Assembly: GCF_020521235.1 (NCBI RefSeq)
Contig: NZ_BLAY01000076.1
Coordinates: forward strand, 1-45,663
Source of the DNA: Microseira wollei NIES-4236
GTDB taxonomy: Bacteria; Cyanobacteriota; Cyanobacteriia; Cyanobacteriales; Aerosakkonemataceae
Direction of reading: 5' to 3'
DNA length: 45,663 bases
The notes under the pieces are model-generated. The model did no database searches. It was given only the letters and a program-made list of their open reading frames with translations, and was not told where the DNA came from. The position numbers and the translations under genes were made by a program. Positions 8,126 to 16,093 of the stretch are shown in pieces; position 1 is the first letter of the stretch; each line of letters starts with the position of its first letter.

Positions 8126-8183
8126 GACGCCTCCTTTTTTGATTTTGAGCTTGTCGTTATTGTAGTATAACGTATTTCATAGG

Positions 8184-8256
8184 TCAAGAAACCCGGTTTC
8201 TTGTCAAAATCTTGAGTTGTACAACGAGACACTGACGCAGAAACCGGGTTTCTGTA
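8184..8256. repeat. Inverted AAGAAACCCGG repeats
   Basis: AAGAAACCCGGTTTCTTG (about 8188-8205) and AGAAACCGGGTTTCT (about 8239-8253) are each self-complementary. They match a motif dispersed through the window, seen again at 37911-37945, about 43125 and 45387. The pair may act as a terminator or be a REP-like element. Confidence 0.6.
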
Positions 8257-8266
8257 CCGCTTTTAT

Positions 8267-8380
8267 AGCGGTTTGCCGCTGGATGAGGTACACCGCAAGT
8301 TTGTGTAGCGGCACCGTTAACGGTGCCCGCACACTGCTGTCGAAGCCTTAAGGCTGTACTTCACTCGCTGGCAATCTGCT
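8267..8380. repeat. Foldback element, family 'AGCGGATTGC...GAGGTACA'
   Basis: The left arm AGCGGTTTGCCGCTGGATGA (8267-8294 in full) pairs with the right arm at 8352-8380. Inside lies a second palindrome around CACCGTTAACGGTG. The same architecture recurs at 42899-43016, and half copies lie near 12270 and 28131-28203. It looks like a short non-autonomous element. Confidence 0.65.
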
Positions 8381-8381
8381 T

Positions 8382-8621
8382 TTAAGGCACAAGAGAAAAA
8401 TCTCTCCCTTCGACTTCGGGTCTAGCTTGTGCCGAGTCGGTTCCCCCTGGGTGGGGAGGACGGTTTCTCACACCTGCCTCGGCGTCACCATCGGGAAAAT
8501 CTTCATCGGGGGGATACCAGCGATATCTGCTTGAACGGTGCGCCAGGGCTTGATAAATATCGAAAATTGCCCGTAAAAAGCTGTAAGTCCCCTCGGCAAG
8601 CAAAAAATAGATAAATTGCAT
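8382..8621 (-). CDS. Possible small hypothetical protein
   Basis: This 79-codon frame starts FIYFLLAEGTYSFLRAIFDI and continues YRWYPPDEDFPDGD. The first 50 residues have a plausible protein composition; the rest is Pro/Arg-rich and may be read-through. It is divergent from the PadR gene and would share the PadR operator. I do not recognise it, and it may not be a real gene. Confidence 0.3.
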   Translation of the reverse strand: MQFIYFLLAEGTYSFLRAIFDIYQALAHRSSRYRWYPPDEDFPDGDAEAGVRNRPPHPGGTDSAQARPEVEGRDFSLVP

Positions 8622-8649
8622 GGATCGACTTTGAGATTTATATCATGTT

Positions 8650-8676
8650 ACGATATATTGTACAATAATATATCGT
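8650..8676. promoter_or_regulatory. Putative PadR operator palindrome
   Basis: ACGATATATT (8650-8659) and AATATATCGT (8667-8676) are perfect reverse complements with a 7-bp centre. The site ends 16 bp before the PadR gene start, where autoregulatory PadR sites usually lie. AT-rich palindromes ending in ACGAT/ATCGT fit this regulator class. Confidence 0.6.
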
Positions 8677-8692
8677 AGATTGATATAAAGCG

Positions 8693-9067
8693 ATGCAAGT
8701 CAAAATTGATCCAGAGAGTTTCCTACCCCTGAAACCGGCGGCGTTTCACATTCTGCTGGCGTTGGTGGATGGGGAAAGGCACGGGTACGGCATCATGCAG
8801 GAAGTGCGACAAAGCACGAATAACAGCGTCAAACTCGGTCCCGGTACGCTTTACGGCACGATTAAGCGCCTGCTGGCGGATGGACTGATTTTGGAGTCAG
8901 AAGAAAGACCCGATGCAGAATTAGATGACGAACGCCGTCGTTACTATTACCTGACAGAATTAGGTCGCCGAGTCATTACTTTGGAAGTGCAACGTTTAGC
9001 CAATTTGGTTAACATGGCGTCGGCGAAAAAGTTGCTGGATGGAAGTATTGCGGGAGGCAATTTCTAA
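8693..9067 (+). CDS. PadR-family transcriptional regulator
   Basis: This 124-residue winged-helix regulator has the family signature: LPLKPAAFHILLALVDGERH then GYGIMQEV, the recognition region LGPGTLYGTIKRLLADGLI, and the wing DDERRRYYYLTELGRRV. PadR proteins are usually autorepressors that respond to phenolic or other small hydrophobic compounds, or to membrane stress. Here the palindrome at 8650-8676 sits in its promoter. The stop codon overlaps the next start (TAATG), so translation of the two genes is probably coupled. The ligand cannot be inferred. Confidence 0.92.
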   Translation: MQVKIDPESFLPLKPAAFHILLALVDGERHGYGIMQEVRQSTNNSVKLGPGTLYGTIKRLLADGLILESEERPDAELDDERRRYYYLTELGRRVITLEVQRLANLVNMASAKKLLDGSIAGGNF

Positions 9068-9396
9068 TGTCAACTTTGCTGAGCAATATTTCGGTTTGGT
9101 TGTATAGCATATTGCTATTAGCCTATCCTCCAACCTTCCGTTGGGAATACGGACAAGAAATGATGCAACTGTTTCGCGATATGCTGCAAGATTCAATTCG
9201 GCAACGGGGATGTTTGGGAATTTTAGAAGTATGGTTTTGGGTGTTGCCGGATTGGGTGACAACTGTGAGGCAACAGCGCTTACTTGCAGCGAATTATTAC
9301 CGTTCCAGATGGATTTTTACTAGAGTGGTACAAGCTGTTATCGCTTTGATTTTTTTAGTTTTTGGTTTTGTTTATTGGTTTTATGCTCAGCAGTAA
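9067..9396 (+). CDS. PadR-linked small membrane protein
   Basis: This 109-residue protein has an N-terminal pattern (LLLAYPPTFRWEYGQEMMQL then FRDM) typical of the small proteins encoded directly after PadR genes. The pattern also occurs as the 'permease prefix' of some ABC macrolide-type permeases. A hydrophobic segment near the C-terminus (VVQAVIALIFLVFGFVYWFY) is a clear membrane helix. The ATG overlaps the PadR stop by one base. No permease domain follows, so this is the stand-alone form. It is probably the PadR target; the mechanism is unknown. Confidence 0.75.
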   Translation: MSTLLSNISVWLYSILLLAYPPTFRWEYGQEMMQLFRDMLQDSIRQRGCLGILEVWFWVLPDWVTTVRQQRLLAANYYRSRWIFTRVVQAVIALIFLVFGFVYWFYAQQ

Positions 9397-9402
9397 CTCA
9401 TC

Positions 9403-10150
9403 TTATGATAACCTTAACCTTACCAGCAGGTCGTTGAGGGCATTTTTACACGAAGGCGATTCACGTAATTTGCTATTCTGACTTGCCTCTTCTAATTCGC
9501 GGTGCAGACGGTCAAATTCTCCCTGATGAAACGCCACGTCAGCATCTGCCAAAACGGATTTTTCCGCACCAGCTAACTTACGAGCGATTAAATCGGGAAT
9601 GTAAGGCAATTTGAACGCTTCGTTTAGATGCACTAAATTTGCCTCCACAGTCCCTGTCTGCATCAAATAAATACCCGTCAGCAAAACTCTGTAAACGTAA
9701 AGCAAAGGTTTCACACGATGCAGTTGTTCTTTTTCAAACAATCTCCATTGCGTTTGAGCAAAACCCAAGTAGTGGTAACAGTGATAGCGCGTGATACAAC
9801 CTTTAGCAATTTGCTTTAATTCTTCATGTTCTGGTGTTGTGCGAACAATTAGCGGCGAATCAAGCTGATCTAAAACATAGCCATTTTTTTTCAACAGCAG
9901 TGAAAAAATTTTTTACATCGTGAGTTACGAGGTCAATTTGCCATCCATCTCGAATTTCAGAAACTTCGATAGTTTCTCGTCCAGGATTTAATCCAACCAC
10001 CTCTCGGACTGGCAAAATATGCACTCCCCGCAAGTCATAATCCGAATCGGGTGTAGAAAAGCCATACAAATGTGCGCCGCTAATTGTGGAGAATAAAAGC
10101 GGATATGGTTGCTCGCCAATTACTGAAAGTAAAAGCTGATTCGTAGCCAT
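9403..10150 (-). pseudogene. RlaP/YcgL-type nucleotidyltransferase, frameshifted
   Basis: Two overlapping frames together make one protein of about 245 residues. The N-terminal 80 residues carry the polymerase-beta-type site ISGAHLYGFSTPDSDYDLRG (acidic pair D37 and D39). The remaining 160, starting LLLKKNGYVLDQLDSPLIVR, form the helical C-terminal domain of the predicted nucleotidyltransferase family COG3541. The reading frame changes by one base within 9885-9915, where runs of eight T and of A6/T6 lie on the plus strand. So this is either a real homopolymer frameshift mutation or a sequencing error. Both halves are well conserved, which favours a recent event or an error. The substrate is unknown; relatives are linked to RNA repair. 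Confidence 0.75.
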
Positions 10151-10164
10151 AATTCATTTTATCT

Positions 10165-10282
10165 CGTTAGTAGCGAGGCAGAGCCTCTAGGTATCTCGTT
10201 ATCTCGTTCCCAGGCTCTCGTTGGTAGCGAGGCAGAGCCTCTAGGTATCTCGTTATCTCGTTCCCAGGCTGGAGCCTGGGAA
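10165..10282. repeat. 54-bp tandem duplication plus TTCCCAGGC palindrome
   Basis: A 54-bp unit beginning TAGCGAGGCAGAGCCTCTAG occurs at 10171 and again at 10225. It contains the hairpin GAGGC-AGA-GCCTC. The block ends in the palindrome GTTCCCAGGCTGGAGCCTGG (to 10282), a motif also found inside the MITE-like elements at 31.9 and 38.2 kb and near 18325. It marks the breakpoint of the broken phosphatase copy to its right. Confidence 0.8.
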
Positions 10283-10530
10283 CAGCACTAAGTCTGCCCA
10301 TTCGATTAATTCTAAACTAATTATTTGGGGTTTTTGCTCGGATTGAATGCCATATTCTGCTAATATAGTTAGTGAGTTAGACGCTACTGTAAAACGCTTG
10401 TTTGCAAGAATTACAGCGTCACGAACTGCAATTTCATCTATTTTTCCGAGTAGCCTCATTTTTTTCCCCGAAATAGCGCCTCCGCCATCGGAATGCGACA
10501 GGTGTTACCCGTACAAAAAAATCAAATTAT
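10283..10530 (-). pseudogene. Broken copy of the phosphatase gene at 13.4-14.0 kb
   Basis: The sequence is closely similar to 13717-13964: it begins CAGCACTAAGTCTGCCCATT and continues through the same codons (ANKRFTVASNSLTIL, EYGIQ, EQKPQ). The copy retains the active-site segment CTGNTCR but has lost the start codon and suffered a frameshift near 10460-10480. Its 3' part is cut at the TTCCCAGGC palindrome. This is a partial duplication of the neighbouring low-molecular-weight phosphatase gene. No gene is seen between it and 10796. Confidence 0.85.
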
Positions 10531-10795
10531 TTGCAGAGGAAATCCGTTTTGATCGCTCCCCTTATTTTGTAGCCGGTAATAGATGGGGATAACTAATTAT
10601 TGCTGGTGAATGATAATGCGCCTGCACTACTTCACCTACACCATTCTTGGTGCGTTAATTTGGCGCGTGAAGCGAATCGCATAGGGTTTGGACTGCGACT
10701 TGGTATAAGTCCTGAAGCCAAATGGCAAATTGGCAACATCTACCCGAAGTAAGAGTCAATAATCAGATGATTTGAGGATGTTGTGGAAATTAGTT

Positions 10796-12010
10796 ATGGC
10801 AGAAACTTTGAACTTGAACCCCCCATTGCTGGCAAACAATGCAGGCACACTTGCAATCGGTACAAATGGGAATGATTCCCTCAGTGGTACCGATGGGAAT
10901 GATACCCTCAAAGGTGGAGCTGGCAATGATACTCTCTGGGGTTTTAGAGGTAACGATCTGCTTGAAGGAGAGGCAGATGACGATTGGCTTTACGGAGGTT
11001 CTGGCAACGATACACTTCTGGGTGGAGCAGGAAACGATGTTCTCGATAGTGGAGTAAGCGCTACCCAGGTTGTTGTTCTATTGGACACCGACGACCCAAC
11101 TTCTGGCAATGATTTTCTCAATGGTGGTTTGGGTAATGATTCTCTAACCAGTAGTGCTGGTGACGACACACTCATTGGCGGAGATGGGGATGATTTATTA
11201 TCTGGCGGAACGGGTGCTAGATTCGGATCTAATACTGGGTTTGGATTTGTATCGGACTCCTATGGGTTTGTACCAGAGGAGTCTGACAACGATGTTCTCG
11301 ATGGTGGGGATGGTCACGACACTCTCGATGGTGGCAATGGCAACGATATTCTCACTGGAGGAAGTGGTAACGATATTCTCAATGGTGATGCGATCGCACC
11401 GCTAAGCGGAATTCCCTATACGATTAATCCCGGTAGCGATCGCCTCGATGGTGGGGATGGCAATGACTCGCTCAACGGTGGGAGTTACAACGATACGCTC
11501 ATAGGTGGAGCAGGTAATGATACTCTCATTGGTGAGAGCGGTAGCGATCGCCTGATTGCCTCAGATGGCAACGATATTCTCAAAGGTGGAGAAGGAAGCG
11601 ATACTCTCACAGGTGGTTTGGGGAGCGATCGCTTTGGGTTCACCTTTACGAGTTACCAATCTTTCAACTTTCCCCCTTCGGGTTTGCCGCCATCTGGACC
11701 CAACTTGTCCCCCTCTAGCTCTGCCAAATTTTCCCTATTTCCCCAACCCCAAACACCACGACCCGAAAGTGGAATTGACAGGATCGACGATTTCAATCTC
11801 CAACAGGGAGACAGGATCGAAATCGTCAGTTTCGGGCAAATTTCCATTAACCAAATCTCGTACAATTCAAACACGGGTGCGCTATTGTTTAACAGCCAAC
11901 AATTCGCCCAACTTCCAACAGGTCTTGACTTCAATCCCCATCGGGATATCGACTTGAGAATTAGCTCTCCTATAAACCCACTGATTTTGCCTCCTGCTAC
12001 ATCGTTTTAA
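10796..12010 (+). CDS. RTX-type calcium-binding secreted protein
   Basis: This protein of about 404 residues consists mostly of glycine/aspartate nonapeptides (GGxGNDxLx), running from about residue 25 to 285. It is a hemolysin-type calcium-binding beta-roll. A Pro/Ser-rich linker follows. The C-terminal domain (GIDRIDDFNLQQGDRIEIVS onward) is like the end domains that carry type I secretion signals. There is no N-terminal signal peptide, as expected for type I secretion. I chose ATG 10796 because GGAAATTAGTT precedes it and the protein then starts MAETLNLNPPLLANN; upstream TTG and ATG codons are weaker. No secretion genes lie nearby. Possible roles are S-layer, motility or adhesion; no enzymatic domain is visible. 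Confidence 0.85.
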   Translation: MAETLNLNPPLLANNAGTLAIGTNGNDSLSGTDGNDTLKGGAGNDTLWGFRGNDLLEGEADDDWLYGGSGNDTLLGGAGNDVLDSGVSATQVVVLLDTDDPTSGNDFLNGGLGNDSLTSSAGDDTLIGGDGDDLLSGGTGARFGSNTGFGFVSDSYGFVPEESDNDVLDGGDGHDTLDGGNGNDILTGGSGNDILNGDAIAPLSGIPYTINPGSDRLDGGDGNDSLNGGSYNDTLIGGAGNDTLIGESGSDRLIASDGNDILKGGEGSDTLTGGLGSDRFGFTFTSYQSFNFPPSGLPPSGPNLSPSSSAKFSLFPQPQTPRPESGIDRIDDFNLQQGDRIEIVSFGQISINQISYNSNTGALLFNSQQFAQLPTGLDFNPHRDIDLRISSPINPLILPPATSF

Positions 12011-12351
12011 CTAGCTACATTCCGCAAAGAAACTAAGGTGATACGAGAAATAATATCAAGTCCGCTCGCATCGGACTTGTATATCCAGCTCCTCTCCCTT
12101 GATGACAGAGGAGGTTGGGGGTAAGCGTGCAAGTCCGATGTAACCGTACTTGATATAAAGCCTTTTTTGAGTTAAGTAAAGCTGAAGTAACCTAGACGTG
12201 AGACTGCGTTCGCTTAGCGTGCCGTAGGGAATCGCATTTGGGGATGGATGCAGGTGCGAGCGCATTTGTTACAGCGGATTGCAGCCGTTGATGGTACACC
12301 TTTGTGGCTTACCCCTGGGAACGAGTGATGGTGAGCTGCCGCCTCCTATGT
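12011..12351. repeat. Gene-free stretch with an ATATCAAGTCCG foldback element
   Basis: No gene is seen. ATATCAAGTCCG (about 12055) pairs with CGGACTTGTATA just after it, and more loosely with CGTACTTGATAT near 12147-12157, forming an element of about 105 bp. A half copy of the AGCGGATTGC family lies near 12270-12292. The first motif belongs to the ATATCATGTCCG family at 16-17.5 kb. Confidence 0.6.
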
Positions 12352-12699
12352 TTAAATGAGTTTTTCTGCTTTGCAATATATTTGTCTTGGGGTTTCGCTG
12401 AAATACTTAAACAACGCCGGACATAACCAACCTTCTAAATTTTTATCTTGCCAACGATACCAATTGCCGCCGTATTCTTCTCTAACCCAAACTAATTCTG
12501 CTTGATATCCTGGGAAAGGATTAGCAGAAAACAAAAGCTTAAAACCCAACTCAGCTTTGGGAATATCTTGAACTAAAATATCAATCATTTCGGGAATGCC
12601 GCTCACAAAGGGTTCTCGTTCAAGTCCGACTCGATCGTCATCAAATACCCAAGTGCCTTCGTATCGATAAGGAAAGATTACCAGCATGGCGTTAGCCAT
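12352..12699 (-). CDS. DUF6717-like conserved protein
   Basis: This 115-residue soluble protein has strongly patterned blocks: MLVIFPYRYEGTWVFDD, VGLEREPFVSGIPEMID, LLFSANPFPGYQAELVWVRE, EYGGNWYRW and EGWLCPALFKYF. I recall this pattern from a small conserved family of unknown function found in cyanobacteria and planctomycetes (DUF6717). The start is ATG 12699, preceded by AAGGTGGAAAAA; a GTG three codons earlier is less likely. The many conserved Trp, Tyr and Phe residues suggest a compact beta domain. There is no operon partner, and it is flanked by repeats. Confidence 0.75.
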   Translation of the reverse strand: MANAMLVIFPYRYEGTWVFDDDRVGLEREPFVSGIPEMIDILVQDIPKAELGFKLLFSANPFPGYQAELVWVREEYGGNWYRWQDKNLEGWLCPALFKYFSETPRQIYCKAEKLI

Positions 12700-12734
12700 T
12701 TTTTCCACCTTGTATTATATTGGTGAAGTAGTTA

Positions 12735-12866
12735 ACGCAAGTTGCTAGTTATAAACAAGGGCGTTGCTAATTGTTAATTGCTAATTGCTAATCTTGTATT
12801 TTTACCAATCTAGCCATTAGCCATTAGCCATTAGCTGCTATGTATGAGATAACTAGCAACTTGAGT
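12735..12866. mobile_element. MITE-like element with terminal repeats and 6-bp target duplication
   Basis: The left end ACGCAAGTTGCTAGTTATA pairs with the right end CTAGCAACTTGAGT. The body contains heptamer arrays of the TGCTAAT type and then the CCATTAG type, on opposite strands. The element is flanked by TAGTTA at 12729-12734 and again at 12867-12872, a likely target-site duplication. It has no coding capacity. Confidence 0.75.
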
Positions 12867-12936
12867 TAGTTAGATTATTGATTAATTCAATTGTAATTGA
12901 TAACGAGTAAAAAAGTGGGAGATAGGGATTAGGAAA

Positions 12937-13224
12937 ATGACCGATGATAATGGAGAACTCAAAAACTATCTAGATGAGGAAGACCGCCTCAAAGAATGGC
13001 CTTCTAAACGGAATAAAGGCAAGTCCCAGCAGCTAGTATTAGAATATATGGCCTCTAAATTTTATCAGGAGGTGAAATACACTGAAAAAGAAGTGAATGC
13101 GCTGTTAAATCAATATCACACCTTCAACGATCCGGCACTGTTGCGGCGGGAGATGGTGGAACGTAAATTACTGGCGAGGATGCGGGATGGAAGTGCTGAT
13201 TGGCGTCCGAGTGTGTCTGAGTAA
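12937..13224 (+). CDS. DUF2087-domain protein
   Basis: This 95-residue protein contains the DUF2087 signature: a basic segment and helix (KGKSQQLVLEYMASKF), then YTEKEVNALLNQYHTF, the helix ALLRREMVERKLLAR and the final RDGSADWRPS. In other bacteria this domain often follows a winged-helix domain and is thought to be regulatory. Here it stands alone with an N-terminal acidic extension. No clear Shine-Dalgarno precedes the ATG, although GGAAA lies close by. Function unknown; a nucleic-acid-binding role is inferred from the basic first helix. Confidence 0.8.
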   Translation: MTDDNGELKNYLDEEDRLKEWPSKRNKGKSQQLVLEYMASKFYQEVKYTEKEVNALLNQYHTFNDPALLRREMVERKLLARMRDGSADWRPSVSE

Positions 13225-13323
13225 TCGAAACAGTGTATCTTGTTATGAGTTGAGAGCGATCGCCCAAACACCATGTGCCGTTTACTAGGCTACCTCGGTT
13301 CACCCATTCTGCTAGAATACCTA

Positions 13324-13442
13324 ACCCAAGTTGCTAGTTATAACTATCTTGGGTTGCTCTCATTGCTAATCGTTAATTGCTAATTGCCGCTCGGAATATT
13401 TTTCGGTTCTATCATTAGCCATTAGCCATTAGCTATTAGCCA
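13324..13442. mobile_element. One-ended MITE-like element fused to the phosphatase gene end
   Basis: The left terminal repeat ACCCAAGTTGCTAGTTATAA is followed by TGCTAAT-type and CATTAGC-type heptamers. No right terminal repeat is present. The heptamers at 13422-13442 are read on the minus strand as the last codons (WLIANG then stop) of the phosphatase gene. Confidence 0.65.
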
Positions 13443-13964
13443 TTTCAGTATCCATTTTAACAAAAAAATACCGCGAGGTAACGGCTGAGGCGTGGGCAGG
13501 GTAAAAGGATTTTTCCCGGATAATCTATGTTGTAAAATATCGAGGGCTTGGTCAATTTCTTGGGCGCATTGGCGATACCTGGATAAAGATTTACCAACGG
13601 GATCTGCAATGTCTAATGAAGTTGGATATCCGACAAATTCTTTCAGGGTAAATGTTTTGTCGCTCAGTTCGGGAAAGATGGCGATCGCCAGATACTTATG
13701 CAACCTTGTCATCGTCAGCACTAAGTCTGCCCATTGGATTAATTCTAAACTAATTCCTTGGGGCTTTTGCTCGTATTGAATGCCATACTCTGATAATATA
13801 GTGAGTGAGTTAGAAGCTACTGTAAAACGCTTGTTTGCAATAATTCCAGCGGAACGAACTTCAATTTCATCTATTTTTCCTAGTTGCCGAATTCTTTCTT
13901 GAAATAGCGCCTCCGCCATCGGACTGCGACAGGTGTTACCCGTACAAACAAATAAAATTCTCAT
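13422..13964 (-). CDS. Low-molecular-weight phosphatase, YwlE (arginine) type
   Basis: This 180-residue protein has the P-loop CTGNTCRS at residues 7-14 (nucleophile C7, R13), followed by PMAEALF. The general acid lies in the DIADPVGKS loop. The threonine in CTGNTCR is the mark of the protein-arginine phosphatase branch (YwlE) rather than the tyrosine branch, where it is usually leucine or isoleucine. Usual length is about 150 residues. The extra C-terminal 30 (TLPTPQPLPRGIFLLKWI onward) are repeat-derived, and the last six codons come from a heptamer array. A degenerate copy of the 5' half lies at 10283-10530. Activity is probably intact, since the extension follows the catalytic fold. Confidence 0.88.
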   Translation of the reverse strand: MRILFVCTGNTCRSPMAEALFQERIRQLGKIDEIEVRSAGIIANKRFTVASNSLTILSEYGIQYEQKPQGISLELIQWADLVLTMTRLHKYLAIAIFPELSDKTFTLKEFVGYPTSLDIADPVGKSLSRYRQCAQEIDQALDILQHRLSGKNPFTLPTPQPLPRGIFLLKWILKWLIANG

Positions 13965-13994
13965 TGGTACAACTCATGAAACAATATACTTGAG

Positions 13995-14228
13995 GATCCC
14001 CCCTTACCCCCCTTGCCCCCCTTAATTCAGGGGGGAAACCAAAATCCCATCCCCCCTTGCCCCCCTTAATTCAGGGGGGAAACCAAAATCCGATCCCCCC
14101 TTGCCCCCCTTAATTCAGGGGGGAATCTCAAATCCGATCCCCCCTTGCCCCCCTTAATTCAGGGGGGAATCTCAAATCCGATCCCCCCTTGCCCCCCTTA
14201 ATTAAGGGGGGAATCTCAAATCCAAAAT
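13995..14228. repeat. 44-bp C-rich palindromic tandem repeat, 5 copies
   Basis: The unit contains CCCCCCTTAATTCAGGGGGG, a near-perfect stem. The marker TTGCCCCCC falls at 14013, 14057, 14101, 14145 and 14189, giving an exact 44-bp period. The array ends just before the trans-sulfuration gene and so occupies its leader. It could form a series of hairpins in the transcript. Confidence 0.92.
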
Positions 14229-14234
14229 TGCAAG

Positions 14235-15371
14235 ATGTCAAAGCGAATTGAAACACTAGCAGTTCACGCAGGACGTGGTATCGATCCGGCGACAGGCGCA
14301 GTTGTACCGCCGATTTATCTATCTACAACTTTTGAGCGATCGCCTGACGGAACCTATCCCCACAACTATATTTATACCCGTACCAACAACCCGAACCGGG
14401 AAGCGCTAGAAAAATGTCTTTGCGAATTAGAAGGAGGCGTCGCCGCCGCTGCGTTTTCTTCCGGTTCCGCCGCCACGATGAGCGTATTTCAAGCACTTTC
14501 CCCAGGCGACCATGTTATTGCACCCGTTGATGCTTATTCTGGCACATCTTTGCTGCTGCGAGAAGTTTTGATTCCTTGGGGTTTGTCAGTAACTTTTACC
14601 GATCTATCTAATTTTACCAGAGTTGAAGAAGCACTTCAAGAAAATACAAAATTAATTTGGATAGAAACGCCTTCAAATCCGCTTTTAAAGATTACCGATA
14701 TTCGGAATATTGCAGAAATTGCCCATCGAGCGAATGCAATTTGCGTCTGCGATAATACTTGGGCGACTCCGGTGGGACAAAACCCGTTAAAACTGGGTGC
14801 TGACTTGGTTGTTCACGCGACGACGAAGTATTTGGGGGGACATAGCGATGTGTTGGGAGGGATGGCGATATCACGCACAGAAACTGACTTTTTTAACCGA
14901 ATTAAACAAATACAGAAAACTGGAGGCGCAGTCGCTTCTCCCTTCGATTGTTGGTTAGTCCTGCGGGGTATTCAAACTTTACCCTATCGGATGAAGGCTC
15001 ACGCAGAAAATGCCCTCAAAGTTGCTGAATTTTTAAGCAATCATCCCCAGGTAGAAGTCGTCCATTATCCAGGTTTAAAACAACATCCCGGACATGAAAT
15101 TGCGGCTTGCCAAATGCAGCTTTTTGGTGGAATGGTTTCGTTTCAGGTAAAAGCAGGAAGGGAGAAAGCTTTTGATGTAGCCGCGAAGGTAAAACTATTC
15201 ACGCGCGCCACCAGTTTAGGAGGTGTAGAAAGCTTAATCGAACATCGCGCCTCAATTGAAGGAGAAGGAACAAAAACGCCGGGAAATTTACTGCGACTGT
15301 CTATCGGAATTGAACATGTCGATGATTTAATCGATGACTTGGAGCAAGCTTTAAACTCTGATTTTGCCTGA
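14235..15371 (+). CDS. Cys/Met-metabolism PLP enzyme (cystathionine gamma-synthase-like)
   Basis: This 378-residue enzyme is of the trans-sulfuration family. The pyridoxal-phosphate lysine is K198 in ATTKYLGGHSDVLGG. The phosphate-binding FSSGSAATM loop lies near residue 76 and the DNTWATP motif near 173. The YTRTNNPNR motif near 47-56 serves the neighbouring subunit in the tetramer. SLGGVESLIEHRASI near the C-terminus is the substrate-binding loop. The family covers cystathionine gamma-synthase, cystathionine lyases and methionine gamma-lyase. Overall sequence suits the synthase/lyase group, but the reaction cannot be fixed by motif alone. The ATG follows the 44-bp repeat array directly, with a weak GCAAG upstream. 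It starts a region of its own, with no operon partner. Confidence 0.92.
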   Translation: MSKRIETLAVHAGRGIDPATGAVVPPIYLSTTFERSPDGTYPHNYIYTRTNNPNREALEKCLCELEGGVAAAAFSSGSAATMSVFQALSPGDHVIAPVDAYSGTSLLLREVLIPWGLSVTFTDLSNFTRVEEALQENTKLIWIETPSNPLLKITDIRNIAEIAHRANAICVCDNTWATPVGQNPLKLGADLVVHATTKYLGGHSDVLGGMAISRTETDFFNRIKQIQKTGGAVASPFDCWLVLRGIQTLPYRMKAHAENALKVAEFLSNHPQVEVVHYPGLKQHPGHEIAACQMQLFGGMVSFQVKAGREKAFDVAAKVKLFTRATSLGGVESLIEHRASIEGEGTKTPGNLLRLSIGIEHVDDLIDDLEQALNSDFA

Positions 15372-15385
15372 CTGGAAAACCCGAG

Positions 15386-15508
15386 CAATGCTAATAGCTA
15401 ATAGCTAATAGCGAGAGCTTCTGCCAGCTGACTAAGCTAGCATTTTTCCTGAGATTAGCCATTAGCCATTAGCCATTAGCCCCAGGTTTGAGATAGCTAG
15501 CAACTTGC
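15386..15508. mobile_element. MITE-like element, right end, abutting egtD remnant
   Basis: The region contains GCTAATA-type and then CCATTAG-type heptamers. It ends in the right terminal repeat CTAGCAACTTGCGT (ending about 15510), directly followed by in-frame egtD coding sequence. No left terminal repeat is visible near the end of the preceding gene. Confidence 0.6.
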
Positions 15509-16093
15509 GTTAGTACCTACGAATTGGCGCTGCAACAACTGCCGCCTACTCAACTGAAGATCCGGATGATATGTTTTATCGGTAGTACCCTGGGAAATCT
15601 GACGCCAGCAGAGTGCGATCGCTTCTTCACCCAGATCGCCAACGCGCTGCAACTAGGCGAGTATTTCTTGTTAGGAATCGACCTGCAAAAGCCAAAACAT
15701 CTCCTAGAAGCCGCCTACAATGACAGCTCTGGCGTCACGGCGCAATTTAAACGCAACATGCTCGATCACCTCAACTGGCGGTTTGAGGGCAATTTTGACC
15801 CAAATCAGTGGCAACACCAGGCTTTTTACAACGAATCCCCATCCCAAATGGAAATTTACTTGCAAAGTAAAAAAGCCCAAACCGTCCGATTGCACGCCCT
15901 CGACTTAACCGTCGAGTTTGAAACAGACGAGACAATTTTGACCGAAATTTCCCGCAAATTCGACCTGAATGTCATGCAACGGGAACTAGGGGCGCGAGGT
16001 TTAGTGCCGGTGCAAGCTTGGACAGATCCGAATTCCTGGTTTGGGTTGCTGCTGTGCCAAAGGCAATTACCCACCCCTAATGCGATCGCCTGA
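15509..16093 (+). pseudogene. egtD: 3' part of a histidine N-methyltransferase gene (egtD)
   Basis: About 193 codons encode the C-terminal 60 percent of an EgtD-family SAM-dependent methyltransferase. EgtD trimethylates histidine in ergothioneine synthesis. Visible blocks are TYELALQQLPPTQL, ICFIGSTLGNLTPAE, YFLLGIDLQKPKHLLEAAYN, the substrate-domain TEISRKF with conserved Glu and Ser, and a C-terminal WFGLLLC strand. Full-length EgtD is about 320 residues, and the N-terminal SAM-binding glycine loop is missing. Coding sequence begins right at the terminal repeat of a MITE-like element, in frame from TYELALQ. A TTG at 15524 is the only plausible start, so a functional product is unlikely. The 5' half is not elsewhere in the window. 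The stop codon is the first bases of the next foldback element. Confidence 0.82.

Noticed and set aside
12056-12265. Minus-strand frame of 69 codons
   Set aside because: It lies across foldback repeat DNA and has no recognisable protein pattern.
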